In this document: piece by piece, positions 11,894 to 26,238 of the stretch
How positions within the stretch are numbered: position 1 is the stretch's first letter
Layout of the letters: each line of letters begins with the position of its first letter
Origin: Palaemon carinicauda
Lineage: Eukaryota; Arthropoda; Malacostraca; Decapoda; Palaemonidae
Assembly: GCF_036898095.1 (NCBI RefSeq)
Contig: NC_090767.1
Coordinates: 25,984,449-26,048,448 of the forward strand
DNA length: 64,000 nt
Reading direction: 5' to 3'
Position numbers and translations under genes: made by a program
The notes under the pieces: generated by a model
Databases searched by the model: none
What the model was told of the DNA's origin: nothing
What the model saw: only the letters and a program-made list of their open reading frames with translations

Positions 11894-14800
11894 ACTAAAA
11901 GAGAGTGAACAAAAGGAATAGTTAGTGCATACTAAAAGAGAGTAAACAAAAGGAATAGTTAGTGCATACTAAAAGAGAGTAAACAAAAGGAATAGTTTGT
12001 GCATACTAAAAGAGAGTAAACAAAAGGAATAGTTTGTGCATACTAAAAGAGAGTGAACAAAAGGAATAGTTAGTGCATACTAAAAGAGAGTGAACAAAAG
12101 GAATAGTTTGTGCATACTAAAAGAGAGTAAACAAAAGGAATAGTTTGTGCATACTAAAAGAAAGTGAACAAAGGGAATAGTTTGTGCATACTAAAAGAGA
12201 GTCAATAAAAGGAATAGTTTGTGCATACTAAAAGAGAGTGAACAAAAGGAATAGTTAGTGCATACTAAAAGAGAGTGAACAAAAGGAATAGTTAGTGCAT
12301 ACTAAAAGAGAGTGAACAAAAGGAATAGTTAGTGCATACTAAAAGAGAGTAAACAAAAGGAATAGTTAGTGCATACTAAAAGAGAGTGAACAAAGGGAAT
12401 AGTTAGTGCATACTAAAAGAGAGTGAACAAAAGGAATAGTTAGTGCATACTAAAAGAGAGTGAACAAAGGGAATAGTTATTGCATACTAAAAGAGAGTGA
12501 ATAAAAGGAATAGGTAGTGCATACTAAAAGAGAGTAAACAAAAGGAATAGTTTGTGCATACTAAAAGAGAGTAAACAAAAGGAATAGCTTGTGCATACTA
12601 AAAGAGAGTAAACAAAAGGAATAGTTTGTGCATACTAAAAGAGAGTGAACAAAAGGAATAGTTAGTGCATACTAAAAGAGAGTAAACAAAAGGAATAGTT
12701 TGTGCATACTAAAAGAGAGTAAACAAAAGGAATAGTTTGTGCATACTAAAAGAGAGTAAACAAAAGGAATAGCTTGTGCATACTAAAAGAGAGTGAACAA
12801 AAGGAATAGTTTGTGCATACTAAAAGAGAGTGAACAAAAGGAATAGTTTGTGCATACTAAAAGAGAGTGAACAAAAGGAATAGTTAGTGCATACTAAAAG
12901 AGTGAACAAAAGGAATAGTTAGTGCATACTAAAAGAGAGTGAACAAAAGGAATAGTTTGTGCATACTAAAAGAGAGTAAACAAAAGGAATAGTTTGTGCA
13001 TACTAAAAGAGAGTGAACAAAGGGAATAGTTAGTGCATACTAAAAGAGAGTAAACAAAAGGAATAGTTTGTGCATACTAAAAGAGAGTAAACAAAAGGAA
13101 TAGCTTGTGCATACTAAAAGAGAGTAAACAAAAGGAATAGTTTGTGCATACTAAAAAAGAGTGAACAAAAGGAATAGTTAGTGCATACTAAAAGAGAGTA
13201 AACAAAAGGAATAGTTTGTGCATACTAAAAGAGAGTGAACAAAAGGAATAGTTAGTGCATACTAAAAGAGAGTAAACAAAAGGAATAGTTAGTGCATACT
13301 AAAAGAGTAAACAAAAGGAATAGCTTGTGCATACTAAAAGAGAGTAAACAAAAGGAATAGCTTGTGCATACTAAAAGAGAGTAAACAAAAGGAATAGTTT
13401 GTGCATACTAAAAGAGAGTGAACAAAAGGAATAGTTAGTGCATACTAAAAGAGAGTGAACAAAAGGAATAGTTAGTGCATACTAAAAGAGAGTGAACAAA
13501 AGGAATAGTTAGTGCATACTAAAAGAGAGTAAACAAAAGGAATAGTTAGTGCATACTAAAAGAGAGTAAACAAAAGGAATAGTTAGTGCATACTAAAAGA
13601 GAGTGAACAAAGGGAATAGTTAGTGCATACTAAAAGAGAGTAAACAAAAGGAATAGTTTGTGCATACTAAAAGAGAGTGAACAAAGGGAATAGTTAGTGC
13701 ATACTAAAAGAGAGTAAACAAAAGGAATAGTTTGTGCATACTAAAAGAGAGTAAACAAAAGGAATAGTTTGTGCATACTAAAAGAGAGTGAACAAAAGGA
13801 ATAGTTAGTGCATACTAAAAGAGATTGAACAAAAGGAATAGCTTGTGCATACTAAAAGAGAGTGAACAAAAGGAATAGTTAGTGCATACTAAAAGAGAGT
13901 AAACAAAAGGAATAGTTAGTGCATACTAAAAGAGAGTGAACAAAGGGAATAGTTAGTGCATACTAAAAGAGAGTAAACAAAAGGAATAGTTTGTGCATAC
14001 TAAAAGAGAGTAAACAAAAGGAATAGTTTGTGCATACTAAAAGAGAGTATACAAAAGGAATAGCTTGTGCATACTAAAAGAGAGTGAACAAAAGGAATAG
14101 TTAGTGCATACTAAAAGAGAGTAAACAAAAGGAATAGTTAGTGCATACTAAAAGAGAGTGAACAAAGGGAATAGTTAGTGCATACTAAAAGAGAGTAAAC
14201 AAAAGGAATAGTATGTGCATACTAAAAGAGTGAACAAAGGGAATAGTTATTGCATACTAAAAGAGAGTAAACAAAAGGAATAGCTTGTGCATACTAAAAG
14301 AGAGTAAACAAAAGGAATAGTTTGTGCTTACTAAAAGAGAGTAAACAAAAGGAATAGTTAGTGCATACTAAAAGAGAGTGAACAAAGGGAATAGTTTGTG
14401 CATACTAAAATAGAGTAAACAAAAGGAATAGTTTGTGCATACTAAAAGAGTGAACAAAGGGAATAGTTAGTGCATACTAAAAGAGAGTAAACAAAAGGAA
14501 TAGTTTGTGCATACTAAAAGAGAGTAAACAAAAGGAATAGTTTGTGCATACTAAAAGAGAGTAAACAAAAGGAATAGTTTGTGCATACTAAAAGGGAGTG
14601 AACAAAAGGAATAGTTAGTGCATACTAAAAGAGAGTGAACAAAGGGAATAGTTAGTGCATACTAAAAGAGAGTAAACAAAAGGAATAGTTAGTGCATACT
14701 AAAAGATAGTAAACAAAAGGAATAGTTAGTGCATACTAAAAGAGAGTAAACAAAAGGAATAGTTTGTGCATACTAAAAGAGAGTAAACAAAAGGAATAGC

Positions 14801-15623
14801 TTGTGCATACTAAAAGAGAGTGAACAAAAGGAATAGTTAGTGCATACTAAAAGAGAGTAAACAAAAGGAATAGTTTGTGCATACTAAAAGAGAGTAAACA
14901 AAAGGAATAGTTAGTGCATACTAAAAGAGAGTGAACAAAAGGAATAGCTTGTGCATACTAAAAGAGAGTAAACAAAAGGAATAGCTTGTGCATACTAAAA
15001 GAAAGTGAACAAAAGGAATAGTTAGTGCATACTAAAAGAGTAAACAAAAGGAATAGTTTGTGCATACTAAAAGAAAGTAAACAAAAGGAATAGTTAGTGC
15101 ATACTAAAAGAGAGTAAACAAAAGGAATAGTTTGTGCATACTAAAAGAGAGTGAACAAAAGGAATAGTTAGTGCATACTAAAAGAGAGTGAACAAAAGGA
15201 ATAGCTTGTGCATACTAAAAGAGAGTGAACAAAAGGAATAGTTTGTGCATACTAAAAGAGAGTAAACAAAAGGAATAGCTTGTGCATACTAAAAGAGAGT
15301 AAACAAAAGGAATAGTTTGTGCATACTAAAAGAGAGTGAACAAAAGGAATAGTTAGTGCATACTAAAAGAGAGTAAACAAAAGGAATAGTTTGTGCATAC
15401 TAAAAGAGAGTGAACAAAGGGAATAGTTAGTGCATACTAAAAGAGAGTAAACAAAAGGAATAGTTTGTGCATACTAAAAGAGAGTGAACAAAGGGAATAG
15501 TTAGTGCATACTAAAAGAAAGTAAACAAAAGGAATAGTTAGTGCATACTAAAAGAGAGTAAACAAAAGGAATAGTTAGTGCATACTAAAAGAAAGTAAAC
15601 AAAAGGAATAGTTTGTGCATACT

Positions 15624-17124
15624 GGTATACCTCGGATTAGTGAACTAACAAATATAAAGAAATAGTATGGAAAATCATTGAGGGCTACATAGCCATTACT
15701 ATAGCACCACTGCATAGGCTATAGCTATGTGATCTATATATTTGCTTTACATATATCTAAAATAATCACCCAAAAATCGACATAGCAATAGTTCATAACA
15801 GGAATCTAATTTTTAGTGACCAATTTTTTTTTTCTTTTTTTTAATCTTTTTACATCGATTCAGTTCTTTGACTTTTCCAATTTTCCGTATATACTTTTTT
15901 AATTCTCTCTCTTTTTGAATTGATTATCATAAGCGCATAAAAATTTAATTTCATGCTGCAAAAACTCACTAAGTCTTCGTACAATTTACCATTACTCTAT
16001 CAGTCATTTCATAAGTTCTTTAACTCTAGAAGAGAGAGTTCATCGTCCTAATCCCTGAAAATATTCTCATCGATTCTTACTGGATAAGGTTTCTCTTACC
16101 CTCAATACGTTTTCTTTTCTGATCACTGCTAATTACACTTCGCAAGTCCTTAATCAAATCACTTCATCAATATTAATTGTGCTTGTCCTTTGCTTCTTAA
16201 TCACTTCCTTTTCGCACGATAAAAACTTCAATCTTACTTGTTTACTTGTTTACCTGTTTAGGGTTTGAATCCAACCCTCCACTGAAGTCGAGTGAACTAC
16301 TTCTCTTTGGGTCCATCTCAATCATCTAACGAAACATTTCCATTATAACTTATACAATTCTTTGATTGTAGCATCTTCCAAATCATATGATCTTGTGAAA
16401 AGTAATGTCTTTAGTTTCTTCTTAAATTCAATGGCTCCCTTTAGGTCCTTCATTTCAGTTGGCAGTTTATTATATCAAAGAGTATTTTGGACAGCCCCAA
16501 ACAAAATAGAAAGTGATAAAGTAATAATTTGCTCCAAAACAAAGTTGGTGAAAGGATCAGGAATTAAGCGCAGAGGGAATTTCAATGAAAATTGGATAAG
16601 AAATTGTGAAACAAATATGGATGTCAATATGCAAGGAAAATTATGTTAATCACGTCCATGTACTTTTAAAGCCATGAAATTATTAAGACTAAAAAAGCAT
16701 TATGTACATAAATATTTTATTAAGGAAACAAATATTGCCCTCGTGTCTTAAGGATAACATAATGTAATTCAAAAATCATTTTTAATAAACTTATCTCAAG
16801 ACAAGTAGCCTAAGTGTTTAGGGAAATTTATATGAAGATGTTTATTTATTCAAGAGTACTTTTAAGCTTGTTACAACATTAAGAGATTTGTTTAAGTTCA
16901 GCTTAACAAACGTTTTTAATCCTAATTTTCCATACAAAGGAAATCGAGAATATCTATTCTACTGAAACCAAACTTTAAACAAATACTTAATAGATTAACT
17001 TTATCCTGTTTCCCTAATCATTTCTCTCGTCACTGTCAAAGTGGAAACCTCCTAACTACTACTTATTTGTAATATATATCTACAGAGTTGAATGGCAATA
17101 CAAGATTAAAAATGAAACTATAAT
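15624..17124. other. AT-rich intergenic DNA, nothing recognised
   Basis: No gene seen. A 95-codon plus-strand frame (16362-16649; contains SFFLNSMAPFRSFISVGSLL) is more coding-like than the surroundings and might be a transposon relic, but I cannot assign it. Confidence 0.45.
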
Positions 17125-17372
17125 TATTCGAGTGTCATAGGGGATGAGATCATGGGGTAGATAGAGATGGTTTGGCAATGCTCTTCGTACTCCCAAGGAG
17201 AGATTAGTTCACCAAACTTTCAACTGGGCTCCGTATGGCACTAAAAGAGTTGGAAGACCAAGACCTACATGGCTGAGGACTATGAAGCGTGAAACAGATG
17301 ATGTTGAATGGAGAAGTATTGAATTAAAAGCTCAACCGATGCCCTTTGTGTCAATAGGCGTAGGAGGAGATG
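17125..17372 (+). pseudogene. LINE polyprotein C-terminal fragment
   Basis: From about 17165 the plus strand reads RWFGNALRTPKERLVHQ, then KRVGRPRPTWLRTMKRE. This pattern of R-W-x-G, then K-R-x-x-G-R-P-R-x-T-W and a charged end is typical of the C-terminal tail of RTE/CR1-like non-LTR retrotransposon proteins. The upstream reverse transcriptase is absent, so it is a 5'-truncated copy. Related fragments lie on the minus strand at 4890-4990 and 55250-55515. It cannot encode a working protein. Confidence 0.65.
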
Positions 17373-17574
17373 ATGATGTTGATTCGCATTTACACAGTGC
17401 TGAGCAATTATATACAGTATCTGATACTCCTTCATTACTATCCTAGACTGCCATTCTTCTTCTTTGTCCAAAAAAATGAATGAAATCATACACTGCGATG
17501 TATATTTGCAATATAGTTACAATGCCAATTTAAAGTATCTTGCGCTATTACCCATTGTCTTTTTTTTATTCACA

Positions 17575-17722
17575 ACTAATTTCTCGTAATATAGCTTCAA
17601 TACTGCCTCTATTCACAACTATTCATGATGATATAATTTCTCGTAATATAGCCTGAATACTGCCTCTATTCACAACTATTCATGATGATATAATTTCTCG
17701 TAATATAGGCTGAATACTGCCT
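17575..17722. repeat. 57-bp tandem repeat, 2.5 copies
   Basis: TTCTCGTAATATAG starts at 17581, 17638 and 17695, an exact 57-bp period, with the rest of the unit (ACTGCCTCTATTCACAACTA and a TTCATGATGATATAA tail) also repeated. Confidence 0.95.
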
Positions 17723-17931
17723 CTTCTATTATATTTTTCTCCTAATGAACACAAACACACTATATTCTGATTTTTGCTTAAAAAGTTAATGATCTTTTTG
17801 GCTTCATCAATAGGATTCCAAACTAAAACTGAATAGGCTGATATTCTTAAAAATATAATCACAATAAATAGATATACCTAGAAGAGAACGGTAAAACTAA
17901 TAACCAGTCATATAGAGGAAAATATAACCTT

Positions 17932-17933
<2 letters not shown>

Positions 17934-17989
<56 letters not shown>
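17934..17989. repeat. (GA)n microsatellite
   Basis: About 28 AG/GA dinucleotides. Confidence 0.98.
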
Positions 17990-17993
<4 letters not shown>

Positions 17994-18053
17994 AATCTTA
18001 TATTCCACTTTCTTCTAATTTAAAATCCTTCACAATATAATCCGTACAGGAAT

Positions 18054-18056
<3 letters not shown>

Positions 18057-18104
<48 letters not shown>
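18057..18104. repeat. (GA)n microsatellite
   Basis: About 23 AG/GA dinucleotides, only 67 bp from the preceding GA array. Confidence 0.98.
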
Positions 18105-20975
<2,871 letters not shown>

Positions 20976-22127
20976 ATGTATATAGTTTATTTATACGCAC
21001 ATGTGTAACTCAATAAACCACAGTATTAAATAACGGTGTCTTCCAGTTTCTGCAGCATTGTTGTGCAATAGCAATGGATATCGTTTCACAAGGCTTCGTG
21101 AACCTGCAATAAACAACGAAAGGCAGAAAGGCAATTCACAAGTTATCGTCCAGAAAACTCTAGTAGAGAAAGATTTTCAGCATGAGATTTCCAAGAGAAA
21201 TTGAACGCTTAGCTAGGTAAGATTTTTCAATGGCGACGTACCGTAAAGTACATTCTGAGCAGAATGAAAATGACATACTGGTAGAATAATAAAAATATGT
21301 AATACTATGTTCAGAATAACGATTAATGTAAATAAAAGTAAATAAAATATATCTTGACGTCTCTGCATACTTCCAACCCCCGAAGTGAAGCTGCCTGTTG
21401 CATGCTAGCCTGGAAGCTAGCTTGGGCTGGCCCGTCTTTCCAATATGCAAAGGGGCGGAGGAAAACGGACGTTGGAAAGTTGTCTCCTGCAACAGCAGTT
21501 CCTTCCAAGATTTCTTGTAACAGATTTCTGGCGTTCTCTTTGACATGAACCGGTGCAAATACTTCGCTGGAAGGCTGTCAGATTAATTGGTGGGACAAGT
21601 CCACTGAAACTACTCTATACAAACTAAGAGCTAATTATCGAAATGTCTTTTTAAAACGGAATGGAGGAAGATCTCATGGATTGATGGCAAATGTCAAGTA
21701 TATTGAACCGAGTAATCCACAGAATGAAAGGCTTTCATTTAATATGTTTTTTTAGTTGAAATAAACTCGTATCTATATCAGTATAATTAATGACAAAACA
21801 CTGGTTGTCATTTTTCACCGGAGAAGGTATCTATCTCAAACGACTGCACATTTCTAAACTAATATTGTATGAATTTAAGACCACCTCAAATTCATTGCTT
21901 TAAAATTACCTTTCTTCAACAGAGAAAAATAGTATTATATTTTTTCCATAGATTTAGTCATTTATATATACAGCGAGGAGATACCTCTAGAAATTCTCAC
22001 TTAGAAGACATCTATACTTCTGCCAAGAGAAAGATGGGTGGCGAAGCTTTTAGGTCTAAAGGAACTTAAGGAAGTCTAACGATTTGATTTCAAGTTTAAA
22101 CACTTATTCATTTATCAGCTCCTTCAA

Positions 22128-22130
<3 letters not shown>
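20976..22130. other. Intergenic DNA with a GC-richer patch, no gene assigned
   Basis: 21355-21560 is GC-richer than its surroundings and open in several frames on both strands (for example a 132-codon minus-strand frame ending at 21160), but no domain is recognisable and overlapping frames are equally open. It could be an exon or a transposon piece; I cannot tell. Confidence 0.4.

Positions 22131-22180
<50 letters not shown>
22131..22180. repeat. (GA)n microsatellite
   Basis: 25 uninterrupted AG/GA dinucleotides. Confidence 0.98.
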
Positions 22181-22182
<2 letters not shown>

Positions 22183-22498
22183 CAGTAAGGATAAATTTAT
22201 ACTCCTGCGATAAGAATAAAAATTAAGTAAACTAAATCTCTGTTAATAAAAATATGAATCGCCTTGAAGAATCACGATCAATGACCAAACATTTTTTTTT
22301 CACGCAAATGATTGAAATTAGATTAAAAGGTCATGGATGTGGATGTCACGTGACATTCCATGAATGAAAATAAAACAAAATATCAATATAGAAAGAAAAA
22401 GTAATAGAAACAATGTAGAAAAGGTAAAAAACCAGCACACCAGGACAAAGACGCAATAAAGATGTCTGATATAAAATAATGTTTTAAATTTTATTAGT

Positions 22499-22705
<207 letters not shown>

Positions 22706-23205
22706 NNNNNNNNNNNNNNNNNNNNNNNNNNNNNNNNNNNNNNNNNNNNNNNNNNNNNNNNNNNNNNNNNNNNNNNNNNNNNNNNNNNNNNNNNNNNNNN
22801 NNNNNNNNNNNNNNNNNNNNNNNNNNNNNNNNNNNNNNNNNNNNNNNNNNNNNNNNNNNNNNNNNNNNNNNNNNNNNNNNNNNNNNNNNNNNNNNNNNNN
22901 NNNNNNNNNNNNNNNNNNNNNNNNNNNNNNNNNNNNNNNNNNNNNNNNNNNNNNNNNNNNNNNNNNNNNNNNNNNNNNNNNNNNNNNNNNNNNNNNNNNN
23001 NNNNNNNNNNNNNNNNNNNNNNNNNNNNNNNNNNNNNNNNNNNNNNNNNNNNNNNNNNNNNNNNNNNNNNNNNNNNNNNNNNNNNNNNNNNNNNNNNNNN
23101 NNNNNNNNNNNNNNNNNNNNNNNNNNNNNNNNNNNNNNNNNNNNNNNNNNNNNNNNNNNNNNNNNNNNNNNNNNNNNNNNNNNNNNNNNNNNNNNNNNNN
23201 NNNNN
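22706..23205. other. Assembly gap, 500 N
   Basis: Exactly 500 N, a conventional placeholder length. The left end of family A copy 1 is probably hidden here, because coding remnants of its gag start immediately after the gap. Confidence 0.99.
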
Positions 23206-24700
23206 TGACGATTTTCTGTTGCGCATAAGCTCCAAAGATCGTCCGCGCGCGGGATGGTTTCCCCCACGCAATCACCCACGATCTTCTTATGCGCTCAAGC
23301 TCCGAAGATCGTCTTACTTAGCCGAAGATCATCCGCGCGCAGGCATCGATGGTTCCCCGCTCGATCGCCGATACGCCCACGTTCACGACGATCTTCTTTC
23401 GCGCTAGCGCCGACAATCTTCTACGCGCGGAAGCACCGAGGATTGTCCGCGCGGGCACCGATGGTTTCCCGCGCGCGATCGCCGATACGCCCACGTTCAC
23501 GCGAGTACGTGTGCGCGCGAGCGCGAATATCCTGTTACGTACGGTTCATTCACGCGCTACCCAGGACAAGGCTTTTCGCGCAATCACCAGTGTTATCGAC
23601 GCACCGATCGCCAACGCGATCACGCCCGAGTTACATCAGGGATTCTGTTGAACAGGCCATCATCGCGATCCCCTACCCGCAAGTGCAGAACAGCGTGCTC
23701 GCCGGAGGAGGGGAGGTTTCCGGACAGGTCTAAGGACTTTTCCCTTCATTGCAGATTCTCTACAGGCGAACCCTCATGTGTCAGCTCCTCCAAGGGATCG
23801 AACGATTCTCTTCCCTCCAGAGGGAGTATCTGACGGCGCGACTGTCAGTCAGCAGCCCTGGGTTGACACCGTTGTCAGAGCTCTTTTGCAGGCGATGAAG
23901 CCTGTGCTTTCTGACTGGGGCCACAATTCAGTGGCAACGTCCTCTCCCCCTGAAGAGGAAGAGAGGAATCCCTGACGTGGTATCTCCTCCAAGGACTATC
24001 CTGTCTCTTCGCGAGCCCATACGTAAGGCTCTTATCCCTCCTCAGACCCCCCCCCTCCCCTGCGGATGAGCATTACCCATCCCCAGGAGAGTCGGAAGAT
24101 CTGGTCCTCTCCCCCATCACACCAATGGGGGAATCCCCTCCTCTTCCTGAGAAGTTTTCTCGTACGGAGTTGGCGAAAGCCTTACATCCTTCATTGCTGG
24201 AGTCCTGTATCCCTCCTAGGAGGGAACCGAAGGACTCGAAGACTGTTCCCAAGTCTTCCGCAAGGACCCGACAGGAACCGGATGGACCTTTGGAGAATGT
24301 CTGCGAGTCTCCCCAGGAAGAGCCTCTGGGGACGGGAGACCTCACTGCCAGTCCGTCAGGAGGAGAGCTCCAGGAGTCAAAACATGCGTTCTGGTAAGTC
24401 CTGACCCTCATGAGGAACCTCAAGGGGATCCCAGACCCAGAGATTCCTCCTTGTGAAGGGAAGGATACGGTCCTGGACCGAATCTACGGAATCCAGAAAC
24501 TCCCTAGGGCCAGTGCAGCTTTGCCCTGGTCTCAGGGAATGAAGAGCGCCAGAGACAAGGCCGAGGGCCAGCTCTCTGAGCTTGCCTCCTTCAATAGATC
24601 CAGTGTCGGTAACGAGCCCCTCCCTCCTCCCTGAGTAGGGATCGGGAAAGGGACAGGCCCTCCGGGCAGAAGTCCAGGCCATGTAGAAGGACTCTCTCCA
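23206..24700 (+). pseudogene. Family A copy 1 gag-like region, degenerate
   Basis: GC-rich sequence right of the gap with arginine/serine-rich translation. From about 23778 the text aligns to copy 2: VSDGATVSQQPWVDTVVRAL here against MSDSASVSQQPWFGALIRAV there, and IPDPEIPPCEGKDTVLDRIY against FSDPEIPPREGRDIVLDRVF. Homologous segments lie in at least three frames (23778-23975, 24125-24397, 24410-24634), so several indels have occurred. The expected role is the structural protein of the retrotransposon particle. It is not translatable as one protein. Confidence 0.75.
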
Positions 24701-25420
24701 AGAGATTGTGGACGGGTCCCCAGGCTTCTACAATCGACTCCTCCCTGTGAGGAGGCGTCTGGAGGCTGGAGACCGGTCATCGACCTCTCGACGCTGAACG
24801 GGTTTGTCAAACAGTCTCCTTTCAGTATGGAGACGGCAGACACGGTCAGTCTTGCAGTGAGACCACAAGACTTCATGTGTACACTGGACCTGAAGGACGC
24901 GTACTTCCAAATCCCGGTCCACCCGTCTTCAAGGAAGTACTTTGGTTTATGCCTGGAAGACAAGATCTACCAGTTCAAGGTGCGGTGCTTCGGTCTCTCC
25001 ACAGCACCTCAAGTGTTCGCCGAGGTGTCCACTCTGATCTCTTCATGGGCTTACAGGATCGGCATCCGTCCCCTCCGTTTCCTGGGCGACTGGCTGATCC
25101 TAGCAGACTCGAAGGCAACCCTTCTTCGCCATCGGGACAAGTTTCTCGGACTTTGCCAAGTTCTAAGGATCATGGGGGTCCTCGAGAAGTCCTCTCCGCA
25201 GCCCTCTCAGAGTCTGGTATACCTAGGCATGGTCATAGACACCACTCTCCACAAAGCCTTCCCTTCAGACGACAGGATAGCAAGGCTGAGGAAGGTCGTG
25301 AGACCTTTCCTCACCCGAGAAGAACTTCCAACCCAAACGTGGTTACATCTCCTCGACCATTTCTCCTCCCTGGCCTGTCTGGTTCCCAACAGTCGCCTCA
25401 AGATGAGTTCTCTCCAGTGG
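24701..25420 (+). pseudogene. Family A copy 1 reverse transcriptase, disrupted
   Basis: RT motifs in order: GDRSSTS-region remnant of RPVIDLS (24770-24790), MCTLDLKDAYFQIPVHPSSR (about 24875), VRCFGLSTAPQVF (about 24980), FLGDWLILADS (about 25078). The conserved YLDDW active-site box has become FLGDW, so one catalytic aspartate is lost. The frame is otherwise open from 24827 until it is cut by the LINE at 25420, in the conserved LQW segment. The role in the family is synthesis of cDNA from element RNA. Confidence 0.85.
25409..25420. repeat. Target-site duplication, left copy (LINE)
   Basis: TCTCTCCAGTGG, repeated exactly at 31862-31873. Joining the sequences across one copy restores continuity with family A copies 2 and 3 (…CCCTCCAGTGGTGACTCA… in copy 3). 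Confidence 0.95.
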
Positions 25421-26238
25421 CCCTCTTAATGAGAGAATGCCTTGATGAAGTCATTAAGCTTCAGCACGGCATTTAATTCCCGTGCTGAAACTTGGTGACG
25501 GGCAAGAGGGCTCTCGAACTTGGGGAAATTGCTCCCCCAGTTCGAATCTAAATTTCTCTCTTTTACCTTTTTCTTTTTCTCAATACTACTTCGACCTTAT
25601 CCTAATTTCACAAACTTTCTTTAGTCTTGCTTTCCAAACTCTATGAGAAAAATTTCCCTCATTATATGTGTGTATATATTATGTACATATATATTTATTT
25701 ATTATTTTTTTTTCTTTTCTCCTATGGCTTGGATGTTTTCACATCCATTGTAGCCCCGGCGGGGATGTTCATACATCCTTTATTGCTGCCTGCTTTGATG
25801 AGTGGGAGGAGGTATCACGGTTGGGAGGTGTTTGCATTCAAAGCTATATATGAGAGTATTGGATGATTTCAGCCATCCCGAAGATGGTTTGGACCTTTTT
25901 GGCGGAACTATTCTCAAGTGTTGGGTCTTCGGAATCCAGGGGGATCCAATGCTTGGGGTAGGACTCTCGGCTTTTGGCCGGAAGCCCGTCATTATAGATA
26001 TGGGGAGGATGATTCCATAATTTCTTGGTCTCAGTCCTAACAGGCGGGTTCAGCTTACACCTGTGCCTCTACATCTGTTTTGATGCTATCCTTCGGGTAG
26101 GGTATGGAGTGGACCATCTGGGAAGTATACTCTTATTGTGCCGATAGTAGAGAGTGCAAATTTCCTTTCCGACGCGTGATGGCCTAACATTCTCGAGCAG
26201 GTACATCAAACTAACTCTTTTTCCCTCTCTTTACTATA
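25421..26238 (+). promoter_or_regulatory. LINE 5' untranslated leader
   Basis: 818 bp with no long open frame that makes sense, between the target-site duplication and the ORF1 ATG. Autonomous LINEs of this type usually carry an internal promoter in the leader; none can be pinpointed here. It includes an AT-rich T-run stretch (25555-25730) and a GC-richer second half. Confidence 0.6.

Larger units (their letters stand above)
7066..15623. repeat. 37-bp minisatellite, about 230 copies
   Basis: Tandem array of a 37-bp unit beginning ACTAAAAGAGAGTGAACAAA and ending AATAGTTAGTGCAT. Monomers vary at a few sites: GTGAAC or GTAAAC; AAAGGG or AAAAGG; TTAGTGC, TTTGTGC or CTTGTGC. A 35-bp monomer lacks one AG (AAAAGAGTGAAC). 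At 10389 the array is interrupted by about 40 bp identical to the left flank at 7066-7106 (CAGTTATTATTTTTTTATCT and following), so there are two sub-arrays, 7066-10388 and 10389-15623. All frames contain stops and no gene is encoded. It ends abruptly at GCATACT|GGTATACCTC. Confidence 0.98.

Noticed and set aside
7066..15623. CRISPR-like array, because repeats of 37 bp are a CRISPR-typical length
   Set aside because: Units are contiguous with no spacers, there are no cas genes, and the sequence context is eukaryotic. It is a minisatellite.
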